From the NCBI GenBank assembly GCA_963837635.1, contig CAWINY010000006.1, positions 310,001-374,000 of the forward strand: 64,000 bases of DNA, in the 5' to 3' direction. The DNA comes from CAWINY01 sp963837635. Its GTDB lineage: Bacteria > Acidobacteriota > Terriglobia > Terriglobales > Acidobacteriaceae. How positions within the stretch are numbered: the stretch's first letter is position 1; each line of letters opens with the position of its first letter. The translations under genes were made by a program, and so were the position numbers. Below are positions 57,443 through 64,000 of the stretch, piece after piece. The notes under the pieces are model-generated. The model saw only the letters and a list, made by a program, of their open reading frames with translations, was not told where the DNA came from and did no database searches.

Positions 57443-58939
57443 ATGACGGGCGGATCAACAATTGCAAGCCCAGCTACGGTCGCCATCGTCGGCGGCGGCC
57501 TGGCGGGTCTGGCAGCGGGATGCGCGCTGAGCGAGGCCGGCTTGCGCGTGCATCTGCTGGAGCGGCGGCCTTACGTCGGCGGCCGCGCCTCCTCCTATGA
57601 GCACCCCGGTACCGGCGAGGTGGTAGATAACTGCCAGCACGTTCTCCTGGGCTGCTGTACGAACCTCCGCCATTTGTACGACCAGATCGGCGCCACGCGC
57701 CTTGTCCGCTGGTATGACGAGTTGACTTTCATCGAGCCCGGCGGGCGCGCCTCGAAGATTGGGTTGTCCTCCCTGCCGGCGCCCTTCCACACCGCGCCCT
57801 CGTTCCTGCGTGCGGCGGCGCTGACGTGGAAAGACAAATTCTCAATCGCCTCCGCCATGCTCGCCCTGTTGCCGCGCACTCCGAAGGACAATGGCAGGCC
57901 ATTCCTCGACTGGCTGAAAGCCCACCAGCAGACGTCGGGGGCCATCCGTCATTTTTGGGAACCGGTGCTGGTGAGCGCGGTCAACGAAGGCCTGGATCGC
58001 GTTTCCCTGGACATGGCGGCCATGGTCTTTCGCGAGGGCTTCCTGAAATCGTCGGAAGCCGGACGCATTGGCTTGCCCAGAGTTCCGCTCAGCGAACTCT
58101 ACAGCGCGGCCGCAGAATATATCCGCAAGAAGAATGGGACGGTGGAATTGCGTGCCGCAGTCGATTCCATCCGTAGCGAAGGCGATCAGGTGCGGCTGTG
58201 CGCCGCTGGAAATGAGCTGGTCGCGGACTACGCCGTGCTGGCTGTTCCCTTTGACAGTCTCGCCAAGCTGCTTCCCGCAACGTCGGAAGCCGATTCGCTG
58301 CGCGCGCAGCTCGGGGGCTTTGAAACCTCGCCGATCACCGGCATCCACTTGTGGTTTGACCGCGAGATCACCCGGTTGGACCATGCCGTGCTGCTCGACC
58401 GCACCATCCAGTGGATGTTCAACAAGTCGCGCATTCTGGATTATGTAGCGCCGGCGTCTCGCCGGCGGGCCCTCTGTGCTGTGGTGCCACGAACCGAGCC
58501 CGCCGGCGAGACGCCGGCGCTACAACCCTGTGACACACCCGAATCCAAGGCTCATCACATCGAGCTGGTGGTCAGCGCATCGCGATCGCTGCTGCCGCAA
58601 TCGCGTCAGGAGATCCTGTCACTGGCGCTGCGCGAGCTGGCCGAGTTCTTTCCGGAAGTGAACCAGGCGAAACTGCTGAAGTCCACCGTCGTGAAGGAGG
58701 TCCATGCCACCTTTTCGGCGCTGCCGGGAATAGGCGCGCACCGTCCGGGTCCGCGGAGCCCTTGGCCGAACATTTTTCTTGCCGGAGACTGGACCGATAC
58801 CGGATGGCCCGCAACCATGGAAGGCGCGGTCCGCAGCGGATTCGCCGCTGCCGAACTGGTGGCCGCTGCGGAAGGCCAAGCGGGCAAATTCATTAAGGCA
58901 GACCTGCCCGCGCAAGGTTTGATGAAGTTGTTTGCTTGA
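57443..58939 (+). CDS. hpnE: Hydroxysqualene dehydroxylase HpnE with an in-frame repeat insertion
   Basis: 498 residues from MTGGSTIASPATVAIVGGGL; the upstream ATG at 57,419 lies in repeat B. FAD-dependent amine-oxidase fold: VAIVGGGLAGLAAGCALSEA, LLERRPYVGGRASSYEHPGT and C-terminal NIFLAGDWTDTGWPATMEGA. It reduces hydroxysqualene to squalene. At about residues 335-360, VAPASRRRALCAVVPRTEPA is encoded by a complete repeat A (58,445-58,523) inserted in frame between MFNKSRILDY and a polar segment (ESKAHHIELVVSAS). Removal gives about 472 residues, closer to family length. The insertion is in a loop of the substrate domain; the enzyme is presumably still active. Confidence 0.92.
   Translation: MTGGSTIASPATVAIVGGGLAGLAAGCALSEAGLRVHLLERRPYVGGRASSYEHPGTGEVVDNCQHVLLGCCTNLRHLYDQIGATRLVRWYDELTFIEPGGRASKIGLSSLPAPFHTAPSFLRAAALTWKDKFSIASAMLALLPRTPKDNGRPFLDWLKAHQQTSGAIRHFWEPVLVSAVNEGLDRVSLDMAAMVFREGFLKSSEAGRIGLPRVPLSELYSAAAEYIRKKNGTVELRAAVDSIRSEGDQVRLCAAGNELVADYAVLAVPFDSLAKLLPATSEADSLRAQLGGFETSPITGIHLWFDREITRLDHAVLLDRTIQWMFNKSRILDYVAPASRRRALCAVVPRTEPAGETPALQPCDTPESKAHHIELVVSASRSLLPQSRQEILSLALRELAEFFPEVNQAKLLKSTVVKEVHATFSALPGIGAHRPGPRSPWPNIFLAGDWTDTGWPATMEGAVRSGFAAAELVAAAEGQAGKFIKADLPAQGLMKLFA
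58445..58523. repeat. Repeat A, complete copy inside hpnE
   Basis: A 79-bp palindrome with arms GTAGCGCCGGCGTCTCGCCG... and ...CGGCGAGACGCCGGCGCTAC and a variable centre, with no stop codon in the hpnE frame. Confidence 0.88.
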
Positions 58940-59115
58940 ATTCCGGCGTTCCGGCAACTCAGAATTGCGTTATTGTGAAGAAGTTGGTCGCGCAACGTCC
59001 TTCGGACGGAATGCGTGAGTGCATCGTTAACTACTGGGGCCCCGACAAGCCGCCTTCCAGCCCAGCAAGCGCAACAGCACGTGGCTGGATAATCCGGTTC
59101 CGTCAGATCGGGGGA

Positions 59116-59460
59116 ATGGGTGATGCGAGGGGGTCAGCAGCGATGTTCAATTTGGTCGCAATCAATCTGAAGGGTGAACAGGGAAGTGTGTCCCACACCT
59201 GCTCAGTTAACAAGTGCCCGAATCCGGGCCGATATCAAATTTATAAATCGATAGAAGCTGAGGGGCTTCCCGACTGGGAGGGCAGGCCGATTTGCTCCAA
59301 GCATCTGGTGGAGGAGGCGCGCCATCGTCCGGAGATCATCATGTCCCTGCTGGACATCCTGATTGACGCCATGGAGCAGAGCCGGATTTTTCAGGCGCCC
59401 AGCGGGCCGCTTGGCGCCGGGGGTGGCCGGGTGGTGCCGATCCGCGGAGCCGGGGAGTAG
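59116..59460 (+). CDS. Hypothetical protein with Cys/His pairs
   Basis: About 114 residues from MGDARGSAAMFNLVAINLKG; starts at 59,143 or 58,936 are also possible, the latter overlapping hpnE by 4 bp. The order CSVNKCPNPGRYQIY and RPICSKHLVEEARHRPEI gives three Cys and one His at zinc-finger spacing. The rest is helical (MSLLDILIDAMEQSRIF) with a Gly-rich tail. No family recognised. It lies at the end of the hopanoid operon. Confidence 0.5.
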   Translation: MGDARGSAAMFNLVAINLKGEQGSVSHTCSVNKCPNPGRYQIYKSIEAEGLPDWEGRPICSKHLVEEARHRPEIIMSLLDILIDAMEQSRIFQAPSGPLGAGGGRVVPIRGAGE

Positions 59461-59583
59461 GGAGGTACCCGCGATGAAGAATCATTTTGCCGCTGATTTC
59501 CGCTGATCAACGCTGATGATTTCGAGTAGAGATCAGCGTACATCAGCGTTAATCAGCGGCAAACAGCTCGGCAGGGGAACATC
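59461..59583. repeat. Inverted CGCTGAT-type microsatellite
   Basis: Units CCGCTGAT/AACGCTGAT (59,490-59,518) face ATCAGCG units (59,531-59,562), able to form a hairpin between adjacent genes. Confidence 0.6.
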
Positions 59584-59931
59584 ATGCGGTTTGATGAGTT
59601 CTCTTTCGGCGCGATTCGCATCGACGGCGTGCGCTACGAACACGACGTCGTGATCGATCAGGGAGAGGTGCGCAAGCGCAAGAAGAAACCCTCCAAGCCG
59701 TTCCGCGACGCCTTTGGCCACACGCCGCTGTCGTTGAAAGAAGACATACCTTGGAAATGCCGGCGCCTGGTGGTCGGCACCGGCACGGGTGCTCTGCCCG
59801 TGATGGATGAGGTGAAGGCCGAAGCCAAGCGGCGCAAGATCGAACTCCTCATACTGCCGACCGGCGAGGCGATTGAAGTGCTGAAGAAGAACCCCGCCAA
59901 GACCAATGCCATCCTGCATGTAACCTGTTGA
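59584..59931 (+). CDS. Mth938-like domain protein (DUF498)
   Basis: 115 residues: FGAIRIDGVRYEHDVVIDQG, CRRLVVGTGTGALPVMDEVK, IELLILPTGEAIEVLKKNPA. This is the full Mth938/NDUFAF3-type fold (usually about 115-125 residues), small soluble proteins without a proven reaction in bacteria. GCAGGGGAAC before the ATG gives a weak ribosome site. Confidence 0.85.
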   Translation: MRFDEFSFGAIRIDGVRYEHDVVIDQGEVRKRKKKPSKPFRDAFGHTPLSLKEDIPWKCRRLVVGTGTGALPVMDEVKAEAKRRKIELLILPTGEAIEVLKKNPAKTNAILHVTC

Positions 59932-59989
59932 GGTCTAGAGATGTTCTTACTTGCTGATGACTGACGGCTGATGGCTGACCGCTGCTCCA

Positions 59990-60763
59990 ATGGCTCCACG
60001 CAAACATCATTACCGGGAAGATCACGCGGCAGCCGACGTCCCGATGTGGAAAGAGGCTCTGGTCGCCGCCGAATTGATCTTGCTGCGCGCATCCCCCGTT
60101 TACTACGGCGTGGGAGTGCCGCGCGGAGACAGCTCCGCCGTGATCGCCGTCCCCGGTTTTCTTTGGGCTGACCGCTACCTGGCCCCGCTGCACACATGGT
60201 TGGAGCGCATCGGCTATCGGTCCTATCCTTCCGGCATCGGTCCTAACGTGGAGTGTCCGGACCTGCTGATCCGGCAGCGCCTCTCGCAGACGATCGATCA
60301 GGCGCTCGCGGATACAGGCCGCAAGATTCATCTGCTCGGCCACAGCCTGGGAGGGCTCATCGCTCGTTCGGTCGCCGTGCAGCGGCCGCGGGATATTGCT
60401 TCCGTCATCATGCTGGCCGCCCCGTTTCGCGGTACCGTGGCGCACCCCAGGGTATTGCGCACCGTTGCCGAGGTGCGCAAGCGCATCCGCGAAGAGCACG
60501 GGAGTGGCGTTTTGCCCGACTGTTACACGGGACGCTGCACCTGTGAATTTGTGAACTCGCTGCGCCGTGAATTGCCCGCCTCGGTTCCGCAGACCGCGAT
60601 TTACACCCGCGATGACGGAATTGTGGACTGGCGCTATTGCCGCACCGAGGACCCCGCGATCGACTTTGAAGTCGCGGGGACGCACATTGGGCTGCCCTTT
60701 AACGTTTCCGCCTACAAGATCATGGCTCGGCGGTGTGGCGTCTTCGCGCTCATCCGGATGTAG
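59990..60763 (+). CDS. Alpha/beta-hydrolase, lipase/esterase-like
   Basis: 257 residues. The nucleophile elbow GHSLGGLIARSVA (Ser in G-H-S-L-G) follows an oxyanion segment (VIAVPGFLWADRYLAPL). Catalytic Asp may be in YTRDDGIVDWRYC and His in VAGTHIGLPFNVSAY. No signal peptide. Its last 52 bp overlap the convergent DUF2127 gene. Substrate unknown; similar hydrolases next to hopanoid genes are not known to act on them. Confidence 0.8.
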   Translation: MAPRKHHYREDHAAADVPMWKEALVAAELILLRASPVYYGVGVPRGDSSAVIAVPGFLWADRYLAPLHTWLERIGYRSYPSGIGPNVECPDLLIRQRLSQTIDQALADTGRKIHLLGHSLGGLIARSVAVQRPRDIASVIMLAAPFRGTVAHPRVLRTVAEVRKRIREEHGSGVLPDCYTGRCTCEFVNSLRRELPASVPQTAIYTRDDGIVDWRYCRTEDPAIDFEVAGTHIGLPFNVSAYKIMARRCGVFALIRM

Positions 60764-61263
60764 ACCATGTACAGCACAATCGCCAGGTTGACGAACAGGA
60801 CCGTCCAGCGCAGGACGGTGGCCTTGTGCAGGATCTCGTACACCTCCCACGGCAGGTAGAGCGCGCCGGCGAGCAGCGCGAACCACTCCGCCCACACGCG
60901 CGCGTTCCACAGCCCGTAGGCTTCCGTGAAGCGGGCGCTGGCATAGAGGAAGCCGAAGGCCGACAGCTTCACGATCTTGGCGGGAGTGAGCATTGCGGCC
61001 AGATCCAGCAGGCGGACGGCAAAGTGGCCGCCGGGAGCGGAGTGGAGCAGTTCGAGCACGCGCAAGGCGGCGTCGCCGGCGAGATCCGCTACATCACCGT
61101 GCGCTAGCGACAGCAGCCAGCCGGCGAACAGCAGAGTGGCAACCCCCTTCGTGAACTCCAGGCAGGCCACCGTTCGCAGCCCTTGGAGCTGCGAGCGGGA
61201 AGGCCTGTTCGGTTCGCTCGTCTCTGGTGATTTCTTTTCGATGACCGATAGCATAATGCGCAA
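60712..61263 (-). CDS. DUF2127 membrane protein
   Basis: 183 residues. Family layout: GLRTVACLEFTKGVATLLFA, LTPAKIVKLSAFGFLYASAR, ARVWAEWFALLAGALYLPWE and LFVNLAIVLYMVYIRMS, with about four transmembrane helices. DUF2127 has no known function. It overlaps the hydrolase at its 3' end and the CYTH-domain frame at its 5' end (170 bp, same strand). Confidence 0.8.
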   Translation of the reverse strand: MRIMLSVIEKKSPETSEPNRPSRSQLQGLRTVACLEFTKGVATLLFAGWLLSLAHGDVADLAGDAALRVLELLHSAPGGHFAVRLLDLAAMLTPAKIVKLSAFGFLYASARFTEAYGLWNARVWAEWFALLAGALYLPWEVYEILHKATVLRWTVLFVNLAIVLYMVYIRMSAKTPHRRAMIL

Positions 61264-61945
61264 TCAGGAGCTGCGGGGCTAAGTCTTCCGCGCGCGCTTC
61301 GAGGGCTCGCTCTGTTTGCCGGCGGCTGGCTGCGTTGGGGGTCCTTGGCCGGCTTGCGTGCTGGCGGGATCGGGTTGATCTTCTACCTGCACGCACGGCG
61401 GCGAAGGTCATCTCCTCGGCCGGACTGCCGGTGCGGGCCTTCCATTCGAAGAACAGGCTGGCGTAATTGGAGGTGATGTACGCCGAGCGGGCTATGCCTA
61501 GCGTGCGCGCCAGGCGATCAATCCAGCGGGCCGGGCCTTCGATCTCGGCCAGATTGCCGATCGGGGTTTCATCGAGCACCACCTCGCCGATTGAGTCGGC
61601 CCATTCCGCGCGGAACTTCTCATAGCGAAAACTGGGGGCAAAACCGAGCGCGCGCAGGATATGATCCATGCTCTTGCCGTCGGCGACTTCAGTCTCGGTC
61701 TCCTGGCGCGATTTGTGACGCCCACCCTCTTTTCCCTTGGCCTTGTGGGTCAGGGTCCACTTGCCGCCATACTCGCGCAGGCGCAACAGTTCGCCTCGCT
61801 GCCGCAAGGGGAATCCTGGCAGGTCGTACAGAGTGTTGATCTCATGCGTGCGGCGGGTCTTGAGACGAAGGCCAGCCTGCCGCAGTTTGCGCGCAAGCGC
61901 GTCTAGGTCGTCGGCCAGGAACTTGATCTCGACTTCATTCGCCAT
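61094..61945 (-). CDS. CYTH-domain protein (class IV adenylate cyclase/ThTPase-like), C-terminus doubtful
   Basis: Start MANEVEIKFLADDLDALARK carries the EIKF signature (EXEXK) of the CYTH triphosphate tunnel. Further family positions: HEINTLYDLPGFPLRQRGEL, LRLREYGGKWTLTHKAKGKE, VVLDETPIGNLAEIEG. The domain is complete by about residue 185 (SLFFEWKARTGSPAEE, about 61,410). The remaining frame is Arg-rich and overlaps the DUF2127 gene by 170 bp, so the true stop was probably lost through a frameshift near 61,280-61,400. Acts on organic or inorganic triphosphates; the exact substrate is unknown. Confidence 0.75.
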   Translation of the reverse strand: MANEVEIKFLADDLDALARKLRQAGLRLKTRRTHEINTLYDLPGFPLRQRGELLRLREYGGKWTLTHKAKGKEGGRHKSRQETETEVADGKSMDHILRALGFAPSFRYEKFRAEWADSIGEVVLDETPIGNLAEIEGPARWIDRLARTLGIARSAYITSNYASLFFEWKARTGSPAEEMTFAAVRAGRRSTRSRQHASRPRTPNAASRRQTERALEARAEDLAPQLLIAHYAIGHRKEITRDERTEQAFPLAAPRAANGGLPGVHEGGCHSAVRRLAAVASAR

Positions 61946-62109
61946 GGCAACGTCGAGTATAAACATGGCGATTGGGGATCGGGTCCTCGGAGAGTCGGTA
62001 ATTACAAAAAATGGAAATTTTCGGCCAAGCGGCGTCGGTTGAGGCAACGAGCTCTGGTCAGAGTACCTCAAAACACTGGAGGTCACACTGCTCGACCACA
62101 AGGAGTCCC

Positions 62110-62373
62110 ATGGACGGGCGCTTCAGATCCGCGTTCCTACTGTTCCTGCTTTCGCTCATAACTGTCTGCTTTGACTGTGTGGAGGAAGTCAAGGCCCGCA
62201 TGCCACTTCGACGGAGCCCCCGCGGCATGAGATCCAGGGAAGGAAGTCGTTCCATGGGAGGCCACGAGCCGGTCCCGAGCTTGCGTACAGCTCCAGATGA
62301 AGGCGGCGTAGCGAGCGCAGCCGCGATATGTGGCCTGTCCCTGTCAGAGCCGGGGGTGCGGATCGACGCTTAG
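62110..62373 (+). CDS. Hypothetical small protein with signal peptide
   Basis: 87 residues; AAGGAG lies 5 bp before the ATG. Begins MDGRFRSAFLLFLLSLITVC, a signal peptide or anchor, then a basic, Arg/Ser/Gly-rich remainder with no known domain. Coding is supported only by the ribosome site and N-terminus. Confidence 0.35.
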   Translation: MDGRFRSAFLLFLLSLITVCFDCVEEVKARMPLRRSPRGMRSREGSRSMGGHEPVPSLRTAPDEGGVASAAAICGLSLSEPGVRIDA

Positions 62374-62528
62374 TGGTGTGTGGCGCCAGAGCTTGCCCTG
62401 AGCGTAGTCGAAGGGTTCACGCCGGCGGGACTGCCCTGCCCCCAATTCCTTGGCAAGCCTGGGCCATATCGGGATGATGTCCAGAATTGGCCACACGATT
62501 TTGCCGGGGCCGATTAGAATGTCCCTCC

Positions 62529-63371
62529 ATGTTCGTGAAGAGCGATGATGCTGAGATCTATTACGACGTGCTGGGCAACGGACCTGCCGTAGTCTTGCTG
62601 CATCCGTTTCCGGTCAACCATCTTTTCTGGCGTGCGATTGCCGGTCACCTGGCCAGCCGCTACCAGCTAATCATGCCCGACCTGCGCGGAATGGGTGCCT
62701 CCGCTGCCGGTGACGGCCCGGCCACCATGCAGAAACATGCGCGCGACGTGGCCCGCGTGTGTGACGAATGCGGCATCGAGCGCGCCGTCTTCGTCGGCGT
62801 GTCAATCGGGGGTTATGTGCTGCTCGAGTTCTGGCGGCAGTTTCGCGCTCGCGTGCAGGCGATGGTGCTCTCCGACACCAAGGCGGCGCCGGACACGGAA
62901 GAAGGTCGCGTCGCGCGCCTGAAGGCCGCCGATGATATCGAGCGCGACGGGGTTGAGTCGTTCCTGGACGGGCTGCTGCCCCGCCTGCTGGGCGAGAGCA
63001 CGCGGCGCAACCGGCCGGATCTTGTAGCCGAAGCCCGCGCCATGGGGATGCAAGCGCTTCCGCAGGGGATTGTGGCTGCTCAGCGCGGCATGGCGCAACG
63101 GCCCGATTCCATTCCGACGCTGCGGACCATCGACGTTCCAACCCTGCTGGTGTTTGGCGAGGAAGACGCGCTGACCCCGGCTGCGGACGCCATGACCTTG
63201 CGCGAACACCTGACCGCTCCCGGCAACAGCGTGGCCCCGGCGGATTCCGAGAACCTCAGCAACCGGCTCCACATGATTCCGCGCGCCGGGCATTTCACCT
63301 TCTTCGAGCAACCGGACGAAGCCGTGCGCCCGCTGCGTGCTTTTCTCGACAGGATTTGCGGAAGAGCATGA
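62529..63371 (+). CDS. Alpha/beta-fold hydrolase
   Basis: 280 residues from MFVKSDDAEIYYDVLGNGPA. Oxyanion region VVLLHPFPVNHLFW, nucleophile elbow VGVSIGGYVLLE (Ser), acid in LLVFGEEDALTPAADAM and His in RAGHFTFFEQPDEAV. Typical single-domain hydrolase (epoxide hydrolase/haloperoxidase-like group). Between the CYTH gene and uppS; substrate unknown. Confidence 0.85.
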   Translation: MFVKSDDAEIYYDVLGNGPAVVLLHPFPVNHLFWRAIAGHLASRYQLIMPDLRGMGASAAGDGPATMQKHARDVARVCDECGIERAVFVGVSIGGYVLLEFWRQFRARVQAMVLSDTKAAPDTEEGRVARLKAADDIERDGVESFLDGLLPRLLGESTRRNRPDLVAEARAMGMQALPQGIVAAQRGMAQRPDSIPTLRTIDVPTLLVFGEEDALTPAADAMTLREHLTAPGNSVAPADSENLSNRLHMIPRAGHFTFFEQPDEAVRPLRAFLDRICGRA

Positions 63372-63580
63372 AAGGCTGACCTTGGATTGGACGGATTGAA
63401 ACGGATTGCCGCGGATCAGAGAACGGATTATCAAAGGATTCCTCTCTTTCAGATCGGTGGAGATCCGTGTTCAATCCGTCTGATCCGCGGTCAGTACTTT
63501 TTGTCAGAGCGATCATCCCTCGCCCCTCGATTGCAAGAACCTACCCTGTGTGCTAGGTTGAGCTTTTGAGGTGCAGCTCC

Positions 63581-64000
63581 TTGCGTTTGAGGATTCCCGC
63601 CGGCTTGAACCGGAAGGAAGCGGAAGTCTATTCCAAGCTCGACCCGGTCCGGCTACCGCGACATATCGCGATCATCATGGACGGCAATGGCCGCTGGGCC
63701 AAACGCCGCCATTTGCCGCGCATTGCCGGACACAAGGCGGGCGTGGATGCAGTGCGCTCCACGGTGGAAACCGCCGCGCGCGTCGGTGTCTCCGCCATGA
63801 CACTGTATGCCTTTTCCGAGGAAAACTGGAAGAAACGACCGCGCGCCGAAGTCAACTTCCTGATGCGCCTGCTCCAGGTCTATCTGCGCCGCGAAGTCCC
63901 GGTGCTCAACAGGGAAAACGTCCGGCTTCAGTTCATCGGGCGATACCAGGAGCTTGCGCCGGAGGTTCTGGAGCGCATTGCCTGGGCACGGCAGGCCACC
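63581..64000 (+). CDS. uppS: Isoprenyl transferase (undecaprenyl diphosphate synthase), partial at window end
   Basis: About 140 residues seen. LPRHIAIIMDGNGRWAKRRH holds the catalytic Asp, followed by GHKAGVDAVRSTVETAARVG, TLYAFSEENWKKRPRAEVNF and RENVRLQFIGRYQELAPEVL. Cis-prenyltransferase making the C55 lipid carrier from isopentenyl and farnesyl diphosphate. The start is uncertain: in frame there is only TTG (63,566, 63,581, 63,587, 63,605) before the internal ATG of MDGNGRW. The C-terminal half lies beyond the window. Confidence 0.9.
   Translation, partial: MRLRIPAGLNRKEAEVYSKLDPVRLPRHIAIIMDGNGRWAKRRHLPRIAGHKAGVDAVRSTVETAARVGVSAMTLYAFSEENWKKRPRAEVNFLMRLLQVYLRREVPVLNRENVRLQFIGRYQELAPEVLERIAWARQAT

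Noticed and set aside
62380..62430. A further copy of repeat A before the hydrolase gene
   Set aside because: Only a few bases (GGCGCC, CGCCGGCGGG) match, without the palindromic arms; at most a degraded relative.

Overview
The window looks like a chromosome segment of an Acidobacteriota bacterium (class Terriglobia, Koribacter-like). This is inferred from the hopanoid cluster layout, the many small secreted or membrane proteins typical of that group, a YXWGXW/FecR protein, the abundant intergenic palindromes and the moderately high G+C. No rRNA or tRNA gene was recognised.

Layout. 1-2.7 kb: an IS5-family element cut by the window edge, a secreted-protein gene it appears to truncate, and a tolQ-tolR-tonB-like energy-transduction operon on the minus strand. 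3.3-9.2 kb: an integrated island with a tyrosine integrase, an XRE repressor, a DUF2130 protein, small unknown genes and a large serine recombinase, followed by IS21 debris. 10-37 kb: an accessory stress/signalling region. It holds three Crp/Fnr paralogues (one frameshifted), NarL-type response regulators (one decayed), a CHASE3/PAS histidine kinase, two unusual response regulators (REC-RsbRD_N and REC-zinc ribbon), and many small secreted or membrane proteins (SYLF, lmo0937-like, Thivi_2564-like, OmpA, AsmA, PAP2, FecR, phospholipase C-like). An IS1380 element and several gene relics lie among them. 37.5-41 kb: an MlaE-MlaF-MlaD lipid-transport operon whose mlaD is split by an IS200-like element. 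41.4-45 kb: a PAS histidine kinase running into a graveyard of four transposase relics. 45-64 kb: a dense plus-strand core with recN, ispH, the hopanoid genes shc-hpnH-hpnA-hpnG-two dehydrogenases-hpnC-hpnD-hpnE, then an Mth938-like protein, hydrolases, DUF2127 and CYTH genes, and the start of uppS.

How the genes fit together. IspH supplies isoprenoid precursors. HpnC, HpnD and HpnE make squalene and Shc cyclises it. HpnH adds the adenosyl side chain and HpnG removes adenine. The two translationally coupled zinc dehydrogenases after hpnG are candidates for later side-chain steps. UppS uses the same precursor pool for cell-wall lipid carriers.

The main unexplained signal is a perfect TGAGC-N6-GCTCA palindrome found six times between genes from 17.9 to 37.1 kb (chance expectation in 64 kb is below 0.1). 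It lies ahead of small envelope/stress genes, and in three cases sits about 42 bp ahead of a plausible start point. I infer a local regulon of a Crp/Fnr-type protein, probably one of the paralogues encoded here. A second notable signal is a pair of mobile palindromic repeats that have entered recN and hpnE in frame.
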